Below, in pieces: positions 47,780-56,086 of a DNA stretch of 64,000 nt (within the stretch, counting starts at the first letter, position 1; every line of letters starts with the position of its first letter). The stretch is from positions 62,001-126,000 of the forward strand of contig NZ_JAQQXQ010000005.1 of assembly GCF_028595285.1 (NCBI RefSeq). The letters run 5' to 3'. The position numbers and the translations under genes were made by a program. This stretch comes from Erythrobacter fulvus. Lineage in GTDB: Bacteria; Pseudomonadota; Alphaproteobacteria; Sphingomonadales; Sphingomonadaceae. The notes beneath the pieces are model-generated. The model saw only the letters and a list, made by a program, of their open reading frames with translations. It did no database searches and was not told the origin of the DNA.

Positions 47780-48786
47780 GGTGCCGGTGTGGCGGAGTCT
47801 GTGCAGGCGACAGTGACACCTTTCGCGCAATCTTCCCGGCGAATGTCCTCGTAGGCGGCGAGAACGAAACTCTCCAGCCGGGTCCCGGGATCATTGGGCC
47901 GCATCGCATAGAGGCCGCGCAGATAGGCACGATCAACGGCCGTCAGTTCCTGCGGCGCTTCCAGGGGATCGAGGTCGAACAGGTTGAGAATCGAATCCGC
48001 CGGATTTTCCTCTTCGAATTCGACTGTGGGCTGTGGCTCGGCGAGCAGTCGCATCGTCGCAAAGTCCGCGATCTGATCGAGGTGAACCCCATCCAGCCGA
48101 TCGACATCGAAGACAAGGACGGAAAGCACGCGTTCGAGGCTGAAAGGGATCTTGAACCGCGAGACGCCGCTGCTCGACGTCGTCGGGACTGCCTGGCCGG
48201 CGCTTGCGGAAAGGGCTTCGGCGCCGGTAATTCCTGCGCCTGCGAATGTCCCGCTCTGGAGAAGCGGCCTGCCCCGCGCATCGGCAATCCGTGACAGTGA
48301 CCATCCGATCGCGACATCGCCGCGTCGCTGCGCCGCCTTGATCTTTCGATTTACGCCCGCGTTGAAAAGGCGGGGCTGCTCCTCGCGAAGTCTTTCTATC
48401 AATTGTCCGGGGCGCCTGACGATGATCACCAGTGCATTATGCTCGCAGCCGGGCTCTGCGACGTGGAAGCCGGCCGTCCGGGTGTTCTCCTCAATCCGGG
48501 CAGCGACTTGCGCGCCGAGGGTTTCACCCAAACCCGAGACCTGAAGGCATAGCGGCGCCTGAAAGCGTGTCAGAGGCCTGCTGAAAGTGCGCCCGCGCAT
48601 CGCCACATCGCGCAGGGCATCGCGCAGTTCTTTTCTCTCCAGCTCCTTCTCACCCTCAACGATGATCGGATTGCCTTCACGGCCTTGCAGATCTTCGCCG
48701 ATCTCGTCGACATTCTGCGCTTGCGCGGGAAGGGCGAGCAGTGCAGCAATGATTGCAATAGGGCCAAGATGGCGCCTGACGCTCAC
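47776..48786 (-). CDS. Secreted protein of unknown function, paralogue A
   Basis: A 336-residue protein with a signal peptide (cut near PAQAQ). It is a tandem paralogue of the next gene upstream: both share CLQV/CVHV-SGLGETLG, a Cys before NALVIIV..RP..L..RLREE, a VFDV..LD.VHL.Q.ADFAT block, and ELTA.DRAYL.GLY.M near the end. Two Cys close to the C-terminus could form a disulfide. The family is not one I can name; similar pairs occur in sphingomonads. It overlaps paralogue B by 4 nt. Confidence 0.75.
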   Translation of the reverse strand: MSVRRHLGPIAIIAALLALPAQAQNVDEIGEDLQGREGNPIIVEGEKELERKELRDALRDVAMRGRTFSRPLTRFQAPLCLQVSGLGETLGAQVAARIEENTRTAGFHVAEPGCEHNALVIIVRRPGQLIERLREEQPRLFNAGVNRKIKAAQRRGDVAIGWSLSRIADARGRPLLQSGTFAGAGITGAEALSASAGQAVPTTSSSGVSRFKIPFSLERVLSVLVFDVDRLDGVHLDQIADFATMRLLAEPQPTVEFEEENPADSILNLFDLDPLEAPQELTAVDRAYLRGLYAMRPNDPGTRLESFVLAAYEDIRREDCAKGVTVACTDSATPAP

Positions 48787-49724
48787 GATCCTTCCTCTGC
48801 CTCGCCAGCCTGATAGGCGGCCAGGGCGAACCCGCCGAGGCGGCTGCTCCAGGCGTTGGGCTCCATCGTGTAGAGTCCCTTGAGATAGGCCCGGTCAAGC
48901 GCGGTCAGTTCTGCCGGTGCCTTGCGCGGGCCAAGTTCGAACAGGCTGAGGATGGTGGGCACATCGTTCGATGTCGCCGCGACATCCGCACGCGGTGTGG
49001 CCAGCAGTTGGACGGTGGCATAGTCTGCCAGCTGGACGAGATGCACATCGTCCAATTTTCGCACGTCGAACATAACCACCGACAGATCCTTGGACCGGCT
49101 GAAGGGCACCTTTACCCGCGAAGGCGAGAAGGCATCGGTCTGCGGCCAAGCGAAGTTAGCATTGGCGGCGACCACCAGCCCGCCCGGCAGCGCCGCATTG
49201 CCCACCAGCGGCGCACCGCGCGAATTGCGCAGGCCGCCCAGGCTCCAGACGATTGCCGGACGGTTGGTGCGCAACTGCGGCTCGATCTGGCGAATGCTCG
49301 CCACGCTGAACATCTGCGGCTTTTCCTCGCGCAGGCGGGCGACCAGCCGTTCGGGCCGGTTGACGACGATCACCAGCGCGTTGGTCTCACAGCCGGGCTT
49401 GCCGGTTTCCAGTCCCGCGGCCAGCGCATTGGCGCGGATACGGTTGCCGACTTCACTGCCCAGAGTCTCGCCGAGCCCCGCTACATGGACGCACAGGGCG
49501 TCATGAAAACGCGGGATCGGATCGAAGGGGGATCGGCGCTGGAAGATCTCGCGCACCCCGTCCTTTACCTCGGCAGCGGTCAGCGGGCGTTCGCCGACCA
49601 CCTCGATCGTGGACAGGTCTTCGGTGCGGATGTTGACGGTATCGCGCTGGGCGGAAACGGCCCCTGGCGCAAGTACCAGAGCAAGCGCAGCAAGGCCGGC
49701 ACCAAGATTTGGACGAATTGCCAT
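48783..49724 (-). CDS. Secreted protein of unknown function, paralogue B
   Basis: A 313-residue protein with a signal peptide (APGAVSAQ, about residue 26). The start at 49724 gives that signal. It shares the blocks listed for paralogue A in the same order and lacks its C-terminal Cys pair. Its stop overlaps the start of A (ATGA), so they are translated together. Upstream (49725-49788) is a 64-base gap to the protease gene. Confidence 0.75.
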   Translation of the reverse strand: MAIRPNLGAGLAALALVLAPGAVSAQRDTVNIRTEDLSTIEVVGERPLTAAEVKDGVREIFQRRSPFDPIPRFHDALCVHVAGLGETLGSEVGNRIRANALAAGLETGKPGCETNALVIVVNRPERLVARLREEKPQMFSVASIRQIEPQLRTNRPAIVWSLGGLRNSRGAPLVGNAALPGGLVVAANANFAWPQTDAFSPSRVKVPFSRSKDLSVVMFDVRKLDDVHLVQLADYATVQLLATPRADVAATSNDVPTILSLFELGPRKAPAELTALDRAYLKGLYTMEPNAWSSRLGGFALAAYQAGEAEEGS

Positions 49725-49788
49725 GACATCATCCCGTTTTATGCTTGGATTATAGGGATATAATGTCTCTTGCCAGATGAATGCCGGA

Positions 49789-51360
49789 TTAAGGCGCGCC
49801 CCCGCTTTGACGGGCGACGCAATCAAACACCAACCTTTCGTTCGGCCGATCGGGCAGCAGCGCAACCAGCGCGGATTGCTGTTCGCCTAGCGTACGCGCA
49901 GCCTCGCTTACCTGACAGGCGGGCGGAGTGTACTTGCCGCGGGCGGCGACCACTTTCGCCATATCCGCCTGCCCCAGCAAATAACGGTCGGTGCGGAATG
50001 TGCGGGTGGCCGGATCATAAGTGTTGACCGCGACCGCAGCCTCGTCCTCCAGCACCAGCACGCGGCTCCATTCGCCGCCTGCCGAAAGGCCGTATTGCGT
50101 GCGCCCGTTGACGCAGCCATCGGCGTTCCAGTCCAGCGCGACGTCGTCGGCGCGCGCGCTGGTGACCCGGCTGCGGTCGGGCAGGAAGGAACATAGCAGC
50201 GCCCCGTCGGCGGCCTGCGAAGGCGCACCGGCAGCGCTACCGCCTGCGTCCCCGTCCTTTTCTGCCTCGGCAAGGGCAGCGGCCACGCGGTCCTCGATCT
50301 CGGCAAGGCCAGGCCGGGTGAGCCACAGCAGCCCAGCAATAATCACCGCCGCGCCCGCCGCGCCTGCCGCCAGTCCGGCGCGCTTGCTGGTGGCCGGATC
50401 GCGCCGCCACTGCACGGCGGCCGCCCCGCTGCCGACTGCAACCAGCAGCGCGATCAGGGCCAATGCCATGGCGTTCTCGCGCGCCTCGAGCACTTCCATC
50501 TGCGCCGTCAGGCGCGCCTTTTCGCGCACCTCGCCCAGCCGCGCCGCGCGTGCGGCCAGCCGCTCGCGCGCGTCGCTTTGCGCCGCTTCGAGCCGCTGGC
50601 GTTCCTCGGCATTGAGCTCGTCGATCGAACGGCAGGGCAGGGCGTTGGTTACCGGCTCGACCTTGTTGTCGCGGAGGAACGGCAGCAATTCGCGCAAGGA
50701 AACCGCAAAGTAGAATTCGGCATCCCCGCTATCCGAATCCGCGCCGAAGGAATTGACCCCGAGCACTCGTCCGCACCCGTCGAGCAGCGGGCCGCCCGAA
50801 TTGCCGCGCGCGATCGGGGCGGTGTGGAGAATGGTGTCGAATTGGCGGCTGGGCCGCTCGCCCGACAGGAAACCGCGCGATTTGACCGGCGGCTGGGCGC
50901 GGAAGATGTCGTCCATCGTCAGGCCCTGTGCCAGATCGACATTCATCGGATAGCCCACCGCCCAGACTTCGCCCAAATCGCGTCCCACGCCGCCCGCCAG
51001 CGTCAGTGGTGGCAGACGCAGCGTGCCGCGGGCGATTTCGATCAGCGCCAGATCATTGCGCGGCGAAACCGCGATCACCCGCGCGAAAGTGCCGCCTTCG
51101 CCCTCGCTCGGCACCACGCCGATGCGCAGCGTATCGTCCTGCAAGGCTTCCTGAATGACATGGGCATTGGTGACGATCCGCGTCGGACTGACGGCAAAGC
51201 CGCTGCCATGGGTGACGGGCACCAGCGCGCCGTTATTGTCCCCGATCACCACCACGCGCACGACTCCGCGCGCAGCGGCGTCGATGTCGCCGGGATCGGC
51301 GGCCAGCGGGGCGGCGAGGGCAGCGATAAGCAGCGCAAGGGCGCGGAACATGAGGCGCAT
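49789..51360 (-). CDS. Trypsin-like serine protease with two membrane helices
   Basis: A 523-residue protein. A signal peptide (1-20) precedes an S1C/trypsin-like protease domain (about 30-230) with His67 (TNAHV), Asp103 (RNDLALIE) and Ser188 (RGNSGGPL). A coiled region (about 253-297, ERQRLEAAQSDARERLAARAARL) leads to two membrane helices (about 299-318 and 331-350), then an unknown C-terminal domain with several Cys (LLCSFL, ADGCVNG, FDCVARQSGG). No PDZ domain, so it is not a standard DegP. It may cleave periplasmic targets while anchored in the membrane. Confidence 0.8.
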   Translation of the reverse strand: MRLMFRALALLIAALAAPLAADPGDIDAAARGVVRVVVIGDNNGALVPVTHGSGFAVSPTRIVTNAHVIQEALQDDTLRIGVVPSEGEGGTFARVIAVSPRNDLALIEIARGTLRLPPLTLAGGVGRDLGEVWAVGYPMNVDLAQGLTMDDIFRAQPPVKSRGFLSGERPSRQFDTILHTAPIARGNSGGPLLDGCGRVLGVNSFGADSDSGDAEFYFAVSLRELLPFLRDNKVEPVTNALPCRSIDELNAEERQRLEAAQSDARERLAARAARLGEVREKARLTAQMEVLEARENAMALALIALLVAVGSGAAAVQWRRDPATSKRAGLAAGAAGAAVIIAGLLWLTRPGLAEIEDRVAAALAEAEKDGDAGGSAAGAPSQAADGALLCSFLPDRSRVTSARADDVALDWNADGCVNGRTQYGLSAGGEWSRVLVLEDEAAVAVNTYDPATRTFRTDRYLLGQADMAKVVAARGKYTPPACQVSEAARTLGEQQSALVALLPDRPNERLVFDCVARQSGGAP

Positions 51361-51446
51361 GGGCAGGGCTTATAACGCCTTTTGCGCGGCGCGCGAGATT
51401 GAACGCAAGACTTGGGGGGTGCGGCAGGGCTTTCGTTCTGGCAGAG

Positions 51447-51462
51447 TGTTTCACGTGAAACA
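51447..51462. promoter_or_regulatory. parS site (ParB centromere)
   Basis: TGTTTCACGTGAAACA, a perfect 16-bp palindrome identical to the canonical chromosomal parS bound by ParB. It lies across the start region of ada. I found no second copy in the window. Confidence 0.85.
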
Positions 51463-52492
51463 TTTGCAGAACATTACTGACGAGGAACGCTGGCAGGCCG
51501 TGCTGGCCAAGGACCGCAGCTATGACGGCGCCTTCGTCACGGGGGTGCATTCGACCGGCATCTATTGCCGCCCGTCATGCCCGGCGCGGGCCCCTTTGCG
51601 CAAGAATGTGTGCTTCTACGCGAACCCGAAAGAGGCTGAAGAGGCTGGCCTAAGATATTGTAAATGCTGCTCTCCTGATCACCAGAGCGCGGAAGAGGCC
51701 TGCGTGCTGGCCGCCATTGCCGCGATCCGCCGGAACGGCGCAATGACGCTGGAGGCGCTCGCCGATCTTACCGGTTACACCCCCACGCATTTCCAGCGGC
51801 TGTTCACCCGCAGCGTCGGCCTGTCCCCTGCCGCCTTCGCCCGCGCACTGCGCGAGGAGCGCGTGCGCGATGCGCTGAGTTCGGGGGAAAATGTGGCGAG
51901 ATCGCTCGAACTTGCGGGCTATTCGGGGGCAAAACAGTTCTACGCGCAGACAAAAGGCAGGCTGGGCATGGCGGCGAGCGATTGGAGCAGGGGCGGCGCG
52001 GGCCGCGTGGTGCATTGGGCGGTGCTGGACACCTCGCTGGGGGACATGCTGGTGGCGGCGACCGACAAGGGCGTGTGCTGTCTGGCCTTCGGCGAAGGCG
52101 AGGCGGAACTGCGCGCCCGTTTCCCCAAGGCGCAGCTTGAGCCTGCGGGCGAGGATTTCCGCGATCTCTTCGCGCAGGTGCTGGCGGCGGTCGAACAGCC
52201 GGGAACGGGTTCTGCGGCAATTCCGCTCGACGTCAAAGGCACGGCCTTCCAGCAGCGGGTGTGGGAAGAATTGCGCCGCATCCCTTGTGGAGAGACGCGC
52301 AGCTATGGCGAGCTTGCCGCTGCCCTCGGCAACCCCAAGGCATCTCGCGCGGTAGGCGGGGCCAACGGGGCGAATAATGTCGCGGTGCTGATCCCCTGCC
52401 ACCGCGTGATCGCCAGCGATGGCACGCTTGGCGGCTATGCCTATGGCCTTGCGATCAAGGCGGAACTGCTGCGGCGCGAGGGCGCGGACTGA
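51455..52492 (+). CDS. ada: Ada, bifunctional DNA repair / transcription activator
   Basis: About 345 residues from the GTG at 51455 (the start is uncertain: 51446, 51464 or 51419 are other GTG/TTG options; the GTG at 51455 is inside parS). The N-terminal Ada zinc domain has YCRPSC and RYCKCC (four Cys ligands; the first accepts methyl from phosphotriesters). An AraC-type HTH follows (LADLTGYTPTHFQRLF), then the O6-methylguanine methyltransferase with the acceptor Cys in IPCHRVI near the C-terminus. All three domains are complete. Confidence 0.9.
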   Translation: MKHLQNITDEERWQAVLAKDRSYDGAFVTGVHSTGIYCRPSCPARAPLRKNVCFYANPKEAEEAGLRYCKCCSPDHQSAEEACVLAAIAAIRRNGAMTLEALADLTGYTPTHFQRLFTRSVGLSPAAFARALREERVRDALSSGENVARSLELAGYSGAKQFYAQTKGRLGMAASDWSRGGAGRVVHWAVLDTSLGDMLVAATDKGVCCLAFGEGEAELRARFPKAQLEPAGEDFRDLFAQVLAAVEQPGTGSAAIPLDVKGTAFQQRVWEELRRIPCGETRSYGELAAALGNPKASRAVGGANGANNVAVLIPCHRVIASDGTLGGYAYGLAIKAELLRREGAD

Positions 52493-52750
52493 TCAGCCTT
52501 GCGGATCAGGTTCGCCGCCCGGCGCGAAGGGTTCGGGCGCGGGGGCCGTGTCTTCGCCCTGTGCCGGGCTCTGGCCCACACCGGTGCCGGTTCCCATATC
52601 CTCGATCAGGATCGGATCCTCGACTGTGCCATCGCCGTCGCCCGAGGGATTGAACAGGACGATGATCGCCAGCATGCCGAGCAGCGCGATCAGGGTCGGC
52701 CACAGCCATTTGCTGCGGGGGGAATTCGGGTTGGTTGCGGGTGTGACCAT
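52493..52750 (-). CDS. Small membrane protein with acidic/Pro-rich tail
   Basis: 85 residues from ATG 52750, with AGGAGG upstream. One membrane helix (about 16-33) and a Gly/Asp/Pro-rich tail (DGDGTVEDPILIED, then EPFAPGGEPD). Function unknown. Its stop is adjacent to the ada stop in TGATCA. Confidence 0.65.
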   Translation of the reverse strand: MVTPATNPNSPRSKWLWPTLIALLGMLAIIVLFNPSGDGDGTVEDPILIEDMGTGTGVGQSPAQGEDTAPAPEPFAPGGEPDPQG

Positions 52751-52980
52751 AATGGCCTCCTGTTCTTCAATTATGCGGCGGCGCAGGTGGCACCGCGCGC
52801 CTGTCTCTGAACGAACGGGCCGCGCCTGCGGGGCGTTCCGGTTTTTCGGTTGAAGCGAGGCACCGGCGCGATGCGGCGAGCCGGGCGAGGGCGTTTCAAG
52901 CACGCGCCGACGGGCCGCTGGTCAAAGCAAAGTTATTGATAACAAAGACGCAGGAAGAACAAGGCCTCGCCCGGAGCGGT

Positions 52981-53751
52981 TCAGCACACCGTCTTGCCGA
53001 CACAGGATTGGACGCTGCGCTCCCTGTTCCTGATGCCACTATAATACGTCCTGTCATCATCGTCCGACGATCGTCGGTCGGCGACGTATCTCGGGCCGAA
53101 AGTCAGCCCCAATGGCCGCCCGGCATCGTCGAGTTGAAGAACCGCAGTCCGCCGCCCGCCGGATCTGGTCTTGTTCTTGTACAGGTAGATGCTGAAATTT
53201 CCGGCGACCATGGTCCTCGACAAGCGGAAGCTCCCGCCGACATAGGGCGCCAGTCGGGCCTCATCGAAGCTGTCGAGATAGATCAGACCGTCCAGCGTTG
53301 CGTCCCCGCCGCTCACCACCGCCTCTGCAAAGGCGCGCAGCAGGGGGCGGACCGATGGCAGATCGGATCTTGCCTGCGCGATCGCGGTCGGCTGCGCGCC
53401 TTCCAGCGTGCGATTGATCGCAAAGCCGATAAGCCTGCCGTCCTCGTTGAAACGCACCGCTGTCGATCGGGCGATTTCGCCCGAAGGATGATCGGCAGGG
53501 CAGCGCCAGTCGAAGATCACGAAACTGGCGGCACCCCCTCCACGCACGGTCGCAGGACAGCCCGCCAGTTTCTCGAGCTCGGCATATTCTTCCTTGCTGA
53601 GCGGCGGCAGCAGCTCTTTCTGGATGTCGCTTTGCCCTTCGAAAATGGCATTGGCGAGTTTCGCCGCCGTCACCGAATAATCGTCAGCCCAAGCGGTGCT
53701 TGCCGAAACCAGCAGCAGGAAAGCGATCACAGAACGGAACCGGTTTGGCAT
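52981..53751 (-). CDS. Secreted protein of unknown function
   Basis: 256 residues with a signal peptide ending AWADD (about 22). GGGGAAGGA precedes the ATG. Cys near 65 and 84, and a Cys pair at the C-terminus (SCVGKTVC), suggest disulfides. No family recognised. A 230-base gap to the next gene upstream (52751-52980) holds only its 3' flank and a short AT-rich dyad (52932-52943). Confidence 0.65.
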   Translation of the reverse strand: MPNRFRSVIAFLLLVSASTAWADDYSVTAAKLANAIFEGQSDIQKELLPPLSKEEYAELEKLAGCPATVRGGGAASFVIFDWRCPADHPSGEIARSTAVRFNEDGRLIGFAINRTLEGAQPTAIAQARSDLPSVRPLLRAFAEAVVSGGDATLDGLIYLDSFDEARLAPYVGGSFRLSRTMVAGNFSIYLYKNKTRSGGRRTAVLQLDDAGRPLGLTFGPRYVADRRSSDDDDRTYYSGIRNRERSVQSCVGKTVC

Positions 53752-53838
53752 GTTTCCTTCCCCCCACGGTCAGACACGCAGGCGCGAGTATACATGACCG
53801 GCGTCGGGATGCGAATCGGCCGGGGGGGGAGGGCGGCC

Positions 53839-54474
53839 TCAATCCAGCTTTGGCGGCATTCCCGGTTCGCAGTTGGCCATTGCTTGTCTGTAGGCAGGAC
53901 GTTCGCCGATGCGCTTCAGATAGGCCTTGAGGTTCGGCAAGTGGTCGATGGCCATGCCGCTCATCGCGCGGCTGGTGGTGAGCTGGAAACCCATCATGAT
54001 GTCCGCCGTGGTGAGTTGGCTGCCGCCGAAATACTCCGCCTCGCCCAGCCGCTTTTCGACGATCGCCCAGCCTTTCTGCACCCGGTCGGCAACGAAGGGA
54101 GGCAACTCGCTCGCGCCCATGAACTGGGCAACCAGCGCCATCATGCCGTTGGTCATGAAGGTGGCGTTGGCCCAGTGATAGTAGAACAGGTGATCGGCGA
54201 AGTCCGGATGATCGGGGCCGGGGACAAGGGCGGTGCCGGGCGCATATTTCGCCACGATCCAGTCCATGATCGCGCCGCTTTCCCCCAGCACGAAGTCGCC
54301 ATCGGTAATGACAGGCGCAATGCCCATCGGGTGCAGCGCCTTGTATTCATCAGGCGCGAGCCGATTGTCGGTGCGGCGATTATAGAGCTTGAGGTCGTAA
54401 TCCAGCCCCAGCTCCTCGGCCAGCCAGACGATGCGTTCGGATTGCGACAGGCGCAGGTGGTGGATGGTCAGCAT
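53839..54474 (-). CDS. Glutathione S-transferase family protein
   Basis: 211 residues. The N-terminal thioredoxin-like domain has SQSERIVWLAEELG and the cis-Pro region GIAPVITDGDFVLGESGAI (Glu-Ser binds glutathione gamma-Glu). The C-terminal helical domain has LTTADIMMGFQL. It overlaps the photolyase stop by 7 nt, so the two are co-expressed. Substrate unknown. Confidence 0.88.
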   Translation of the reverse strand: MLTIHHLRLSQSERIVWLAEELGLDYDLKLYNRRTDNRLAPDEYKALHPMGIAPVITDGDFVLGESGAIMDWIVAKYAPGTALVPGPDHPDFADHLFYYHWANATFMTNGMMALVAQFMGASELPPFVADRVQKGWAIVEKRLGEAEYFGGSQLTTADIMMGFQLTTSRAMSGMAIDHLPNLKAYLKRIGERPAYRQAMANCEPGMPPKLD

Positions 54475-56051
54475 TTCTCGGCCTCTCCCGTTTCGTTTCG
54501 CGCCCATCCTTTGCGGGCGGGGATAAGAGAGTCGAGAAACTTTTCCGCGCTTGTCCGATATTCGGCCTTCTTGGCCTCGCCCATCCGGTCCCAGGTGGCG
54601 AAGATGCGGCCGATGCGGTGATTGCTCTCCAGCCTTTCGCGGTTGCGCTCCATGAAATGCCAGTAGAGCGGATTAAAGGGGCAGGCGCCGTCGCCGGTCT
54701 TCTGGCTGACCTTGTAACGGCACTTGCCGCAATAGTCGGACATCTTGTTGATGTAGTTGCCGGACGCCGCATAGGGCTTGGTCGCCAGATTCCCGCCATC
54801 GGCGTAAAGCACCATCCCGGCGACATTGGGCAGCTCCACCCATTCGAGGGCATCGGCATAGACCGCCAGATACCAGTCGGCGACGTCCTGTGGATCGATC
54901 CCTGCGATAAGGCAGAAATTGCCGAGCACCATCAGCCGCTGGATGTGGTGCGCGTGCGCGTCTTCCCGCGTGGTGCGGATGCAGTCGGCAAGGCATCGCA
55001 TGTCCGTCTCGCCCGTCCAGAAGAATTCGGGCAGCGGCCGCGTTGCATTGAGCTCGTTGGCCTCGGCCAGCCCCGGCATTGCATGCCAGTAGAACCCGCG
55101 CACATATTCGCGCCAGCCGATGATCTGGCGGATAAAGCCTTCGACCGAATTCAGCGGCGCGCGGCCAGCGCGGTATTCTTCCTCGGCGCGCTGGCACAGC
55201 TCCAATGGCTCCAGCAGCCCGATATTGAGGCTGGTGGACAGCATCGAGTGGTAGAGATCGTCCTCTCCATGCACCATCGCATCCTGATAGGGGCCGAACT
55301 TGGCAAGGCGGCGCGCGAAGAAGGCATCTGCCGCCTCCAGTGCCTGTTCGCGCGTGACCGGCCAGCCGAAGGGTTCGAGATCGCCGAAGTGATCGGCAAA
55401 CCGCTCACCGACGAGTGCAATCACCTCCTGTGTGATGTCGTCGGGCGCGAATTTGGGAGCGGGCGGCGCTTTCAGCCCTTCCTTGGGCGGTTCGCGGTTG
55501 TCGGCGTCGTAATTCCACTCGCCGCCTTCGGGCTTGCCGTCATCGCGCATCAGCAACCCGGTTTTCCTGCGCATCTCGCGGTAGAAATATTCCATCGTCA
55601 GATGCTTGCGACCCTCGGCCCAGTCGCGGAAGTCGGCATGGGTGGCGATGAAGCGGGTGTCGGGCAGGATGCTGACGGGGCAGGGCAGGCGGCCCTCCCA
55701 TTCATCCATTGCGCGGGCCACGCGCCATTCGCCGCTTTCGGTTACGCGCAATTCTGACGGGGCGCGGCGTTCGCAGGCGCGCGCCACCTCGCCGGTGAAG
55801 CTGCCGGTATTGTCCGGATCATCCAGCGTGACGTAATCGACCGTGAAGCCTTCTGCCCGCAGTGCCTCGGCAAAATGGCGCATGGCCGCAAAGATCAAGA
55901 CGATCTTCTGCTTGTGGTGCTTCACATAGGTCGCCTCATCCCACACCTCCATCATCAGGATGACGGTGTTGTCGGGGGAGAGACCATCAAGGCTGGAGAG
56001 ATTGCGCGAAAGCTGGTCGCCAAGGATCGGCACGAGAACGGGAGAGGTCAT
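54468..56051 (-). CDS. FeS-type bacterial cryptochrome/(6-4) photolyase (PhrB-like)
   Basis: A 527-residue FeS-BCP. The N-terminus VLVPILGDQLSRNLSSL and the core block GFIRQIIGWREYVRGFYW are typical. Four Cys, at residues 353, 441, 444 and 457 (DMRC, YCGKC, GACPF), match the [4Fe-4S] ligands of Agrobacterium PhrB, each shifted by three residues. It repairs (6-4) photoproducts with FAD and light. It is followed by a GST gene with a 7-nt overlap and is itself downstream of priA. Confidence 0.92.
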   Translation of the reverse strand: MTSPVLVPILGDQLSRNLSSLDGLSPDNTVILMMEVWDEATYVKHHKQKIVLIFAAMRHFAEALRAEGFTVDYVTLDDPDNTGSFTGEVARACERRAPSELRVTESGEWRVARAMDEWEGRLPCPVSILPDTRFIATHADFRDWAEGRKHLTMEYFYREMRRKTGLLMRDDGKPEGGEWNYDADNREPPKEGLKAPPAPKFAPDDITQEVIALVGERFADHFGDLEPFGWPVTREQALEAADAFFARRLAKFGPYQDAMVHGEDDLYHSMLSTSLNIGLLEPLELCQRAEEEYRAGRAPLNSVEGFIRQIIGWREYVRGFYWHAMPGLAEANELNATRPLPEFFWTGETDMRCLADCIRTTREDAHAHHIQRLMVLGNFCLIAGIDPQDVADWYLAVYADALEWVELPNVAGMVLYADGGNLATKPYAASGNYINKMSDYCGKCRYKVSQKTGDGACPFNPLYWHFMERNRERLESNHRIGRIFATWDRMGEAKKAEYRTSAEKFLDSLIPARKGWARNETGEAEKC

Positions 56052-56086
56052 GCGGGGGTTACGCAGAGCGCCCCCTTTCGGTTTCC

